From the NCBI GenBank assembly GCA_028290345.1, contig JAQGKB010000092.1, positions 1-12,843 of the forward strand: DNA of 12,843 nt, given 5' to 3'. Below, in pieces: positions 1-6,550 of this stretch; position 1 is the first letter of the stretch; each line of letters opens with the position of its first letter. The DNA comes from Hyphomicrobiales bacterium. Its GTDB lineage: Bacteria; Pseudomonadota; Alphaproteobacteria; Rhizobiales; Devosiaceae. The translations under genes and the position numbers were made by a program. A model generated the notes under the pieces. It had not been told where the DNA came from, did no database searches, and saw only the letters and a list, made by a program, of their open reading frames with translations.

Positions 1-2
1 AC

Positions 3-413
3 AAGACGCTCGAGGCGCATTCACCCGGCTACGCTGTGGTCGACCTGAAGCTTGCCGGGGCCTCGGGGCTGGTGTGCGTAGACAAGCTCCATACCCACGA
101 TCCGGCGATGCTCATCGTGGTTCTGACCGGCTTCGCCAGCATCGCCACTGCCGTCGAGGCGATCAAGCTCGGCGCCTGCCATTATCTCACGAAGCCATCC
201 AATACCGATGATATCGAGGAGGCGTTCGGCAAGGCCACCGGCGATGCCAATGTGGCGCTCACCCGGCGGCCGACCTCCTACAAGACCCTGGAGTGGGAGC
301 GCATCCACGAGGTGCTGGTGGAGACCGACTTCAACATCTCCGCCGCCGCGCGGCGGCTCGGCATGCATCGGCGGACACTGGCGCGCAAGCTCGAAAAGCG
401 ACCGGTGAAGTAA
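3..413 (+). CDS. RegA/ActR/PrrA-type response regulator, 5' truncated
   Basis: This is the C-terminal 136 residues of a two-component response regulator; the start lies left of the window. The frame is open from base 3. The fragment holds the later part of a receiver domain, with the presumed phosphoacceptor Asp in VVDLKL (fragment residue 14), the switch Thr in VVLTG (42) and the conserved Lys in LTKP (64). A short linker leads to a Fis-type helix-turn-helix at about 96-130, ending in the motif ARRLGMHRRTLARKL. This short receiver plus Fis-HTH layout and the WERIHEVL / HRRTL signature are typical of the RegA/PrrA/ActR family. These regulators answer to a membrane redox sensor kinase (RegB/PrrB/ActS) and control respiration, carbon and nitrogen fixation genes. 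The full protein is usually about 180 aa, so roughly 45 residues are missing. The partner kinase is not in the window. The gene converges on the flavoprotein with 10 bp between stops. Family call firm; exact regulon unknown. Confidence 0.88.
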   Translation, partial: KTLEAHSPGYAVVDLKLAGASGLVCVDKLHTHDPAMLIVVLTGFASIATAVEAIKLGACHYLTKPSNTDDIEEAFGKATGDANVALTRRPTSYKTLEWERIHEVLVETDFNISAAARRLGMHRRTLARKLEKRPVK

Positions 414-423
414 CCGCTGCCCG

Positions 424-2079
424 TCAGCCGGATTTAGCCCGCTGCAGGTATTGGTGCACGAAGGCGATGGCCATGCTGCCCTCGCCAACCGCCGAGGCGA
501 CGCGCTTGACCGGGCTAAGACGCACATCGCCGCAGGCAAATATCCCGGGAACGCTGGTTTCGAGAAGGTAAGGGTCGCGGCTTTCCGACCAGCGCCCGGT
601 CTTGACCACATCCGTGCCGGTCAGGACGTAGCCGCGGTCGTCGCGCGCGATCTCGGATGGTAGCCATTCGGTCTCCGCGTCGGCACCAATGAAGACGAAA
701 AGGCCTCCGCAATCCACGCGGCGCACATCGCCGCTGGCGCGATCAAGGAGATCGATGGCTGTCAGGTGATCGTCGCCATGCGTGCTCTGTACCTCGGATC
801 GCAGGGCGACCTGAATATTGGATTTGGTGCGGATCTGGTCGACCAGGTACTGCGACATGCCCTTTTCCAGCGAGTCGCCGCGGACCACCAGGGTGACCGT
901 GCGGGCATGGTTGGCAAAGAACATGGCCGCCTGGCCGGCGGAGTTGCCGGCGCCGATCAGGTGGATATCAAGTCCCTGGGTGGTTCCGGCCTCGCTGCGC
1001 GCGGCGCCGTAGTAGATGCCCTTGCCGATCAGGCGATCGAAGCCGTCGATTGCGACGCGGCGCCAACTCACGCCGGTGGCAAGGATGATGGTCCGCGCCG
1101 TGAGCACTTCATCGCCGTCCAGGGTTATCGTGCGAGCCTGCGGGTCGAGACGGAGAATGCGGCGGGTAATGAGGACCTCGGCACCGAGGCGCCTCGCCTG
1201 CCGAAGCGCCCGGCTCGCGAGCTCGTCGCCGGAGATACCATTGGGAAACCCGAGGTAGTTCTCGATCCGCGACGACGTCCCGGCCTGACCGCCGGGCGCC
1301 TCGCGCTCGATCACGATGGTCTTCAACCCTTCCGAGGAGCCGTAGACGGCGGCGGCGAGCCCCGCCGGCCCGCCGCCGATAACGATGGTGTCGTAATCAT
1401 GGGCATGCGGGGTGGTCTGCAGGCCGAGCCAATGCGCGAGTTCGCGGGCGCGGGGCCGCACCAGCGTGGGCCCCTCCGCCAGTTGCAGCGCCGGAAGATC
1501 GGCTTCGTCGGGCAGCGATCCGCGCCAGCGCCTGCTCAGTTCCGGCATGTCTGGGGTCATGGCGTCGAAGATGATCTGATTGCTGGCCAGGAACCGGCGC
1601 AATTCAAGGCAGTTCGGGTCCCAGCGCTGGCCGACCATCGTCACCTGCACCTTGCGCGGCTCGGCGGCGATCCCTTGCAGGCCACCGATACGCTCGCGCG
1701 CGAGGTCGCCGACTTTCTTCACCACGTCCGGCGACGCGCCGGCGATGGCGTAGTATTGCCGCGCGTTTATGCGCATGACGCGCGAAGGCTCGGAGGCGCG
1801 GCCACTGCCCTGAAACGGCGTGCCGTAAACTAGCGGCACCTCGCCCAGAATCTTGCCCGGCTGCCGCTCGCCGATCTTGCGCTCGATGCCGTCGACGAAT
1901 TTGGTCACTTCCAGTTTGCCCGAAACGACCGCGAACAACGCAGGTTCGTCGCCCTCGTGAACGATGTATTCTCCGGTCCCGACGTGGATGTCGGCGGCGG
2001 CTCGGGCGAGGTCCTCGAGCAGCGCCTGCTCAAGGGTGGAGAACACAGGGATGGCGGCAAGTTCGTCAATCGTCAGCAT
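424..2079 (-). CDS. Cyclic-nucleotide-binding-domain / thioredoxin-reductase-like FAD flavoprotein lacking CxxC
   Basis: A 551-aa three-part protein. Residues 1-135 form a Crp/cNMP-type sensor domain (GEYIVHEGD at 36-44, GKLEVTKF near 54, phosphate-cassette-like GEVPLVYGTPFQGSGRAS at 79-96). Residues about 141-220 look like a degenerate thioredoxin/glutaredoxin fold with one Cys (156). Residues 227-551 are a thioredoxin-reductase-like module: FAD motif GGGPAG (234-239), GGQA (263-266), ATG (333-335), NADPH motif GAGNSAGQAA (375-384) and the C-terminal FACGD (514-518). In true thioredoxin reductases a CxxC lies between the two nucleotide motifs; here the aligned residues are Gly357-Ala-Ala-Arg360, so classical dithiol exchange is not expected. 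Proteins of this layout are annotated as cNMP-domain thioredoxin-disulfide reductases, but their electron acceptor is not established. The ATG is preceded by AGGAG with 6-nt spacing. No partner thioredoxin is adjacent. Ligand binding by the N-terminal domain is inferred only from fold. Confidence 0.85.
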   Translation of the reverse strand: MLTIDELAAIPVFSTLEQALLEDLARAAADIHVGTGEYIVHEGDEPALFAVVSGKLEVTKFVDGIERKIGERQPGKILGEVPLVYGTPFQGSGRASEPSRVMRINARQYYAIAGASPDVVKKVGDLARERIGGLQGIAAEPRKVQVTMVGQRWDPNCLELRRFLASNQIIFDAMTPDMPELSRRWRGSLPDEADLPALQLAEGPTLVRPRARELAHWLGLQTTPHAHDYDTIVIGGGPAGLAAAVYGSSEGLKTIVIEREAPGGQAGTSSRIENYLGFPNGISGDELASRALRQARRLGAEVLITRRILRLDPQARTITLDGDEVLTARTIILATGVSWRRVAIDGFDRLIGKGIYYGAARSEAGTTQGLDIHLIGAGNSAGQAAMFFANHARTVTLVVRGDSLEKGMSQYLVDQIRTKSNIQVALRSEVQSTHGDDHLTAIDLLDRASGDVRRVDCGGLFVFIGADAETEWLPSEIARDDRGYVLTGTDVVKTGRWSESRDPYLLETSVPGIFACGDVRLSPVKRVASAVGEGSMAIAFVHQYLQRAKSG

Positions 2080-2122
2080 GGTCGGCTCCTGCTACGGGGA
2101 CGTAAGGCCGAGATTCACTGAG

Positions 2123-2133
2123 TATTGGCAATA
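2123..2133. promoter_or_regulatory. Perfect short palindrome upstream of the flavoprotein gene, candidate operator
   Basis: TATTG-G-CAATA is a perfect 5-1-5 inverted repeat lying 44-54 bp upstream of the flavoprotein start codon, in otherwise featureless GC-rich DNA. The position fits a transcription factor site. I could not assign a convincing -35/-10 pair around it, and the binding protein is unknown. Confidence 0.3.
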
Positions 2134-2224
2134 GGGCGGTGGACGGTGTCCGGCTGTGCAAGCGGCAGTCAGGCCGTCTCAACTATGCCCTCTCCGGACG
2201 AGAATGGCGACGACGATTGTGCGG

Positions 2225-2260
2225 AAAAACGCAAACAGCCACCCCGGTGCGGGATGGCTG
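2225..2260 (-). terminator. Rho-independent terminator after the 63-aa gene
   Basis: Bases 2236-2260 form a hairpin with 10-bp arms (CAGCCACCCC / GGGATGGCTG, one mismatch) and a 5-nt loop. On the minus strand it is followed by a T-rich run that includes TTTTT (2225-2229). It lies 22 bp after the stop of the 63-aa gene, and separates that gene from the flavoprotein gene downstream on the same strand, which must therefore have its own promoter between about 2080 and 2225. Confidence 0.7.
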
Positions 2261-2282
2261 GGATCGCTCGGTGTTATCGCTG

Positions 2283-2474
2283 CTAGTGCTGGACGAGGGT
2301 TCGTCCAGTCAAGGTGACAAGGTGGGCTCCGTCGGCGACATCGAGCCAACCCTTTGCTTGCAGGCGGTGAGCAATATCACGGCTCGGTCGAAACCCGGGA
2401 TCACGGCAGAGACGAGAAAGAGCCTCGATTTCCGAGGGATCGGGGCCTTCCAGGACGGCATCACGGACATTCAC
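2283..2474 (-). CDS. Small winged-helix-like hypothetical protein, 63 aa
   Basis: A short gene starting with GTG at 2474. An unusually good ribosome-binding site (GGAGG at 2484-2488, 9-nt spacing) selects this start. The 63-residue product is charged and soluble-looking. Its second half (DIAHRLQAKGWLDVADG, then VTLTGRTLV) has the rhythm of a helix-turn-helix with a wing, as in small MarR-like or PadR-like fragments, but no specific family is recognised. A rho-independent terminator follows the stop, which supports its being real. It lies 79 bp downstream of the 68-aa PAPAT-repeat gene on the same strand and may be cotranscribed with it. Function unknown; a DNA- or protein-binding role is only a guess. 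Confidence 0.6.
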   Translation of the reverse strand: MNVRDAVLEGPDPSEIEALSRLCRDPGFRPSRDIAHRLQAKGWLDVADGAHLVTLTGRTLVQH

Positions 2475-2553
2475 GATTAAAGACCTCCAACATAGCGCCC
2501 GTTGCAAACGCCGACGGCGCGCTTGGGTTCCATGATCCTCGCCGAGGCGACCG

Positions 2554-2760
2554 TTACTGCCCGGCAGGTGCTGGCGCCGGTGTCGCTGGGGCCGGTGTTG
2601 CGGGGGCCGGTGTTGCGGGAGCTGGCGTTGCCGGGGCCGGCGTGGTTGTCGCCGGAGCAGCTGGGACGACGCTGGGCGCGGAGCCTCGGTTGTTGAAGAC
2701 GATGAAGGCAAGCACAACGATAACAACAACGACGATGCCGATTATCCATGTCCGATTCAT
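2554..2760 (-). CDS. Small single-span membrane protein with PAPAT repeat tail, 68 aa
   Basis: The protein has a short positive start (MNRTW), one very hydrophobic helix at about residues 5-22 made mostly of Ile and Val, a short NNRGS link, and a low-complexity tail of Pro, Ala and Thr. The tail carries PAPAT five times (residues 41-65, the last copy PAPAP). The likely topology is an N-terminal anchor with the stiff Pro/Ala tail in the periplasm. The ATG at 2760 is preferred over a TTG one codon upstream because GGGAGG (2767-2772) then has 6-nt spacing. Pro/Ala-rich tails of this kind occur in envelope proteins as spacers across the periplasm, but no specific family is recognised. It precedes the 63-aa gene on the same strand. 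Confidence 0.65.
   Translation of the reverse strand: MNRTWIIGIVVVVIVVLAFIVFNNRGSAPSVVPAAPATTTPAPATPAPATPAPATPAPATPAPAPAGQ
2576..2650. repeat. 15-bp tandem repeat, five copies, inside the 68-aa gene
   Basis: Five adjacent 15-bp units begin at 2576, 2591, 2606, 2621 and 2636, each close to GCCGGTGTTGCGGGG on the plus strand. The second and third units differ at one base and the outer units differ at more. The period is five codons, so copy-number change keeps the reading frame and would only lengthen or shorten the Pro-Ala-Thr tail. Confidence 0.85.
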
Positions 2761-2841
2761 CAATTTCCTCCCTGAGGGTTGAGTACACGAGCTAAACCTT
2801 TGAACCTGGAAAAGGCTCCCTTACCCGTTTACCGCCGAACC

Positions 2842-2876
2842 GGCTGCGCCGAGCGATCCACAGTTCCGGCGCAGCC
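2842..2876 (-). terminator. Strong hairpin at the end of the sugar operon
   Basis: A perfect 10-bp stem (GGCTGCGCCG / CGGCGCAGCC) with a 15-nt loop begins on the last base of the dehydrogenase stop codon, reading the minus strand. No T-run follows, so it may be an mRNA 3'-end stabiliser or a Rho-assisted end rather than a full intrinsic terminator. It is the only hairpin seen between the sugar operon and the 68-aa gene. Confidence 0.5.
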
Positions 2877-3892
2877 TAGACCGCGATGACGGCCTTGATC
2901 AGTCCCGATTTGGCCGTCGCCCAGCGCGGCAGGTCCTCGACTGCCTTGGACAGATCGGTAACATGGGTGACTAGTGCGTCGATGGGGACCACCCCCTTTG
3001 CGATCGATGCGGCGACGTGGTCGAAATCCTGCTTGGTGGCGTTGCGGCTCCCGATCAGCATCATTTCGCGCCGGTGGAATGCGGGGTCGGAGAAGGTGAT
3101 GTCGTCGCGGACCACGCTCACCAGCACCAGCGCCCCGCCCTGCGCGACATGCGCGAAGGCCGACTGCATGGATTGCGCGTTCCCCGTGGCATCGAACACC
3201 ACGTCGAACCCCTCGCCCTCAGTCAACGCGGCGATCTCGGCGGCAAGCTTCGGGCCGGTGCCCAACGTGGAGGCAAAGCCGAGCTTGTCGCTGGCGAACG
3301 CCAGGCGCTCAGCGCTGGCGTCGAGCAGGCTCACTTCATGCCCGGCGATGCGTGAAAACAGGGCCGTGCCGATGCCGATCGGTCCGGCACCAATCACCAG
3401 CGCACGCGCTCCGCTTGGCGCCATGGAGCGGCGCACAGCATGGGCGCCAATCGCCAGAAATTCGATGGTGGCGGCGTCGCGTAACGAAAGATCGGTGGCC
3501 GCGTAGAGATTGCCGGCCGGCACCAGGATGCGCTCGGCCATGGCGCCATCCCGGTGCACGCCCAGCACCTGGATCTTGGCGCAGCAATTCGGTTTGCCGT
3601 TGCGGCAGGCAATGCAGGTGCCACACGAGAGGTAAGGGTTGACGATCACCGGCGCACCGACCGCGAGCGCCACGCCCTCCCCGGCTTGAAGCACCGTACC
3701 CGAGAACTCGTGGCCCATGACGCGCGGGTATTCGAGGAAGGGGTGCTTGCCTTCGTAGATGTGATAGTCGGTGCCGCAAATCCCAACATGGGAGACCTTC
3801 AGCAGCACCCAGCCCGGCCCCGGCGCCGCCGGCTCCGGCAGATCATCCACCAGCCGGAGGTCGCCCGGCGCGACGCACACAATACCCTTCAT
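2876..3892 (-). CDS. Zinc-binding medium-chain alcohol dehydrogenase, L-galactonate/L-gulonate 5-dehydrogenase-like
   Basis: A 338-aa cytoplasmic medium-chain dehydrogenase that should oxidise a hydroxyl on a sugar, polyol or sugar acid with NAD(P)+. Visible parts are the catalytic zinc ligands Cys39 (GICGTD) and His61-Glu62 (MGHE), the structural zinc cysteines 90, 93, 96 and 104, and the Rossmann motif GAGPIG. The stretches AHAVRR and FSDPAFHRREMMLIGSRNAT closely recall E. coli LgoD (YjjN, L-galactonate 5-dehydrogenase) and related L-gulonate dehydrogenases. One small difference is IEF where many relatives have IEP. The start is set at the ATG at 3892 (MKGIVCV), with AAGGA 9 nt upstream; a longer frame upstream lacks family similarity. 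It is the last gene of the sugar ABC operon, 59 bp after the permease, so it probably acts on the imported substrate or an early product. Enzyme class firm; substrate inferred. Confidence 0.85.
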   Translation of the reverse strand: MKGIVCVAPGDLRLVDDLPEPAAPGPGWVLLKVSHVGICGTDYHIYEGKHPFLEYPRVMGHEFSGTVLQAGEGVALAVGAPVIVNPYLSCGTCIACRNGKPNCCAKIQVLGVHRDGAMAERILVPAGNLYAATDLSLRDAATIEFLAIGAHAVRRSMAPSGARALVIGAGPIGIGTALFSRIAGHEVSLLDASAERLAFASDKLGFASTLGTGPKLAAEIAALTEGEGFDVVFDATGNAQSMQSAFAHVAQGGALVLVSVVRDDITFSDPAFHRREMMLIGSRNATKQDFDHVAASIAKGVVPIDALVTHVTDLSKAVEDLPRWATAKSGLIKAVIAV

Positions 3893-3923
3893 TGCAGTCA
3901 ATCCTTGTCGATTTTTAGCTCGT

Positions 3924-3947
3924 GGCGGCGCCAAACCGAGCGCCGCC
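3924..3947 (-). other. Intercistronic hairpin between permease and dehydrogenase
   Basis: A perfect 8-bp stem (GGCGGCGC / GCGCCGCC) with an 8-nt loop sits in the 59-bp gap, a few bases after the permease stop and 31 bp before the dehydrogenase start. The following bases on the minus strand are A-rich, not T-rich, so it is not a standard terminator. It could protect the upstream mRNA from 3' decay or modulate dehydrogenase expression. Confidence 0.5.
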
Positions 3948-3951
3948 TCCT

Positions 3952-4929
3952 TCATTTGTTACGGCGCCGCAGCTGATCGAAGAAGACGATCAGGATGATC
4001 AGCAGGCCGGTGATGATGCGCTGCCAGAACGAGTTCACGTTCAGCAGATTGGCGCCATTGTTGATGGTGGCAAGAATGAAGGCGCCGATCAGCGGCCCAT
4101 GCACCGAGCCCACGGCGCCGAAAAGGCTGGTGCCGCCGATGACCGTCGAGGCAATCGCCTGCAACTCCCAGCCATCGGCCTGGGTGGCATTGCCGATGCC
4201 GATGCGGGTGGCGAGCAGCACGCCCACGAACGCCGCGAAGACCGCCGAGAGCGAATAGGCGACGTAGATGATGAACTGCACCCGCACGCCGGAAAGCCGC
4301 GCCGATTCCGCGTTCGATCCGACGGCGAAAAGGTACCGCCCCCAACGCGTGTGACTCAGGAAAATGTATGCCGGGATCGCGACCACGATCACCATCCAGA
4401 AGAGACTGGGAATGCCGAGGAACTCGAGCGTGGCGAAATCGGTGAATTCCTTGCTGGTGATGTTGATGGTCGCGCCATTGGTCATCAGAAGGCCGAGACC
4501 CCGCAGCGAGGTGAGCGTCGCCAGCGTGATGATGAACGGCGGCAGGCCCATGCGGGTGATGCCAAAACCGTGGAAGATGCCGATGGCAAGCCCCACCAGC
4601 AGGGTCATGATGATTGCAAGCCATACCGGCACGCCGGCCTGGATCAGCATCGCAATGACCACGGTCGAGAACCCGGCGACGGCGCCGACCGAGAGGTCGA
4701 TGCCCGCGGTGATGACGACGAAGGTCTGCCCCAGCGCCAGGATCGCGATCATCGAGCCTTGCCGCAGCAAGTTGGGGATGTTGCGCGAGGTGAGGAAATT
4801 CGGCGTGGCGAAGGTCAGGATGGCCCAGAGCAGCACCAACAGCGCCAGAAGCGTCAGCGCGAACAGAAAACTGTAGTTGCGCCGCGCGGCCACGGCCCGT
4901 TTCGACGCCACCTCGGTGGTAGTGGTCAT
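3952..4929 (-). CDS. CUT2 (ribose-type) sugar ABC transporter permease, RbsC-like
   Basis: A 325-aa integral membrane protein of the BPD_transp_2 family, which forms the homodimeric channel of CUT2 sugar importers. After a polar cytoplasmic start (to about residue 20) there are about eight to ten hydrophobic segments. The family signatures AGIDLSVGAVAGFS (75-88) and PPFIITLATLTSLRG (130-144) are clear, as is the C-terminal cytoplasmic-loop and end region with IASTVIGGTSLFG and GPLIGAFIL. The length matches RbsC/XylH relatives. The ATG at 4929 is preceded by GGGAG, and only 12 bp separate it from the ATPase stop, so translation is probably coupled. It works with the ATPase and binding protein upstream. 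Substrate cannot be read from the permease. The family call is secure. Confidence 0.93.
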   Translation of the reverse strand: MTTTTEVASKRAVAARRNYSFLFALTLLALLVLLWAILTFATPNFLTSRNIPNLLRQGSMIAILALGQTFVVITAGIDLSVGAVAGFSTVVIAMLIQAGVPVWLAIIMTLLVGLAIGIFHGFGITRMGLPPFIITLATLTSLRGLGLLMTNGATINITSKEFTDFATLEFLGIPSLFWMVIVVAIPAYIFLSHTRWGRYLFAVGSNAESARLSGVRVQFIIYVAYSLSAVFAAFVGVLLATRIGIGNATQADGWELQAIASTVIGGTSLFGAVGSVHGPLIGAFILATINNGANLLNVNSFWQRIITGLLIILIVFFDQLRRRNK

Positions 4930-4941
4930 GATCTCGCTCCC

Positions 4942-6468
4942 TCAGACGCCGATGGCTTCAGCCAATACTTCTTCGTGCGTCGCTTCATGAAATGCGTTGC
5001 TGCCGGTCAAATGGCCGGTGCGGAATACGTGCAGCGTATCGGCCAATTCATAGACTTCCGGCAGATAGGACGAGATCAGGATGATGCCTGCCCCGTTCTT
5101 CAGCAGGTCTGCCATCAGCCGGTAGATTTCCGCCTTTGTTCCGACGTCGACCCCGACGGTTGGTTCGTCGAAGATGAAAAGATCAGCGCCGTGGTTGAGC
5201 CACTTGCCGATGACGATCTTCTGCTGGTTGCCGCCAGACATCGAGGAGGCAAGGCTGCGCCGGCTCGGTGTCTTGATGCCGAGATCCTTGATCTGCTTGT
5301 CGGCGCGCTGGGCCTCTTCGCGGCCGGAAATAGTCAGGCCGTGTGTCAGCTTGTCGTAAATCGGCAAATTAATATTGAGGCCAATCGGCAGATTGAGATT
5401 GAGCCCCTGGTCGCGACGGCTTTCAGGGGCCAGCGCGATGCCGAGGCGAATGGCCTGGCGCTCGTTGCGGATATCGACCGGCTGCCCCTTCCAGAGGATC
5501 TGGCCGGAAGTCCTGGGGTTGCGGCCGAAAATGCTGAGAGCGAATTCGCTGCGTCCGGCGCCGATCAGACCATAGAATCCAACGATTTCGCCGCGGCGCA
5601 CGCTGATCGAGACGTCTTCAAAGCCCTTGCCGGAGAGGCCCCTAGTCTCCAGGAGGGTTTCGCCAAATGGCACTTTTTCCTTGTGGTAGATCTGCTCGAT
5701 CGAGCGGTTGATCATCATGGCGACGAGTTCAGTGTCGTTGGTTTCCGCGATGTTGCGCGTGCCCACCAGCGTGCCGTCGCGCAGGACCGACACCCGGTCG
5801 GCAAGCTCGAACACCTCCTCCATGCGGTGGCTGATGTAGACGATGGTGACGCCATCGTCGCGCAAGCGCCGGATCAGCGCAAACAGCTGCGCCGCTTCCT
5901 GACGGGTGAGATAGGCGGTCGGCTCATCGAAGATCAGAAACTTCGTGCCACGCAGCGAGGCGCGGGCGGTGGCGACGAGCTGTTGCTGGCCGATGGTGAG
6001 GCTGCCTAGCATAGCCCCGGCCGGCAGGCTGAACCCCATCCCATCGAGAATGCGCTGGGCTTCGCGCGTCATTTCGCGCTTCTGCAGCAGCCCGAACCTG
6101 ACCTTCTCGTCGCCGAGAAAGATGTTCGCAGCGACAGACAGATGCCGGCACAGCACGACTTCCTGATGCACGGCGTTGATGCCGTGATCGATCGCCTCCT
6201 GCGGCGTATCGAGGGCCACGATGCTGCCGTTCCAGACGATGTCCCCGCCGGTGCGGCGAATGACGCCGGTCAGCAGTTTGATCAGCGTGGATTTTCCGGC
6301 GCCGTTTTCGCCGACGATGGCGTGGATCTCGCCGCGCCGAAACGCCAGGGTGGCGGGCTTGAGGGCCTGCACCGGCCCGTAGTGCTTCTGCAGATTGCGC
6401 AGTTCGAGAATGGTGTCGCCGGTTTCGGCGGCAGGCGTGGCCGCGCCAGCAGCGGTGGCGTCGCTCAT
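4942..6468 (-). CDS. CUT2 sugar ABC transporter ATP-binding protein, two fused NBDs
   Basis: A 508-aa protein with two tandem ATPase domains, as in RbsA, XylG and MglA, that powers sugar import. NBD1 has a full Walker A (GENGAGKST, 53-61), Q-loop Gln102, signature LTIGQQQ (157-163), Walker B with Asp181-Glu182 (FLIFDEPTA) and an H-loop in YISHRM. NBD2 has the degenerate Walker A usual for this family (GLIGAGRSE), a signature MSGGNQQK, and Walker B LFIFDEPTVGVD. The degenerate second Walker A is normal for the family, where only one site hydrolyses ATP efficiently. The start is set at the ATG at 6468 (MSDATAAG), with GGAAGGA just upstream; a start 19 codons further upstream would read through the intergenic hairpin and is unlikely. 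The gene follows the binding-protein gene after an 82-bp gap containing that hairpin. Confidence 0.94.
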   Translation of the reverse strand: MSDATAAGAATPAAETGDTILELRNLQKHYGPVQALKPATLAFRRGEIHAIVGENGAGKSTLIKLLTGVIRRTGGDIVWNGSIVALDTPQEAIDHGINAVHQEVVLCRHLSVAANIFLGDEKVRFGLLQKREMTREAQRILDGMGFSLPAGAMLGSLTIGQQQLVATARASLRGTKFLIFDEPTAYLTRQEAAQLFALIRRLRDDGVTIVYISHRMEEVFELADRVSVLRDGTLVGTRNIAETNDTELVAMMINRSIEQIYHKEKVPFGETLLETRGLSGKGFEDVSISVRRGEIVGFYGLIGAGRSEFALSIFGRNPRTSGQILWKGQPVDIRNERQAIRLGIALAPESRRDQGLNLNLPIGLNINLPIYDKLTHGLTISGREEAQRADKQIKDLGIKTPSRRSLASSMSGGNQQKIVIGKWLNHGADLFIFDEPTVGVDVGTKAEIYRLMADLLKNGAGIILISSYLPEVYELADTLHVFRTGHLTGSNAFHEATHEEVLAEAIGV

Positions 6469-6501
6469 GGTCTTCCTTCCGCTAGGTGGCCGCTCGGCAC
6501 C

Positions 6502-6542
6502 AAAAATGGGGCCGCGTCCGGTCAAAGTGTCCGGGCGCGGCC
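6502..6542 (-). terminator. Attenuator-like hairpin between binding-protein and ATPase genes
   Basis: Bases 6510-6542 form a stem with 12-bp arms (GGCCGCGTCCGG / CCGGGCGCGGCC, one mismatch) around a 9-nt loop, starting 8 nt after the binding-protein stop. On the minus strand a short TTTTT run (6502-6506) follows. This is the expected place for a partial terminator or 3' stabiliser that keeps binding-protein mRNA in excess of the ATPase and permease. The differential-expression role is known for many binding-protein operons and is inferred here. Confidence 0.65.
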
Positions 6543-6550
6543 TCGGATGA

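Noticed and set aside
766..1833. A 355-codon plus-strand frame opposite the flavoprotein
   Set aside because: Antisense shadow of a clear FAD/NADPH enzyme; no motif, no ribosome-binding site of note.
2139..2480. Plus-strand frame of 113 codons in the small-gene region
   Set aside because: It crosses a minus-strand terminator and the better supported 63-aa gene; composition is not protein-like.
2475..2729. N-terminal extension of the 63-aa gene to a start at 2729
   Set aside because: The extension overlaps the 68-aa gene in another frame and is low-complexity; the GTG at 2474 has its own GGAGG.
2354..2782. Plus-strand frame with GAGVA repeats
   Set aside because: The repeat is the antisense of the PAPAT tandem repeat; the minus strand has the membrane span and a good ribosome-binding site.
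3922..6009. A 695-codon open frame on the plus strand opposite the permease and ATPase genes
   Set aside because: It is antisense to two well-supported ABC genes, is extremely rich in Arg, Asp, Gln and His without any domain, and is explained by third-position GC bias.
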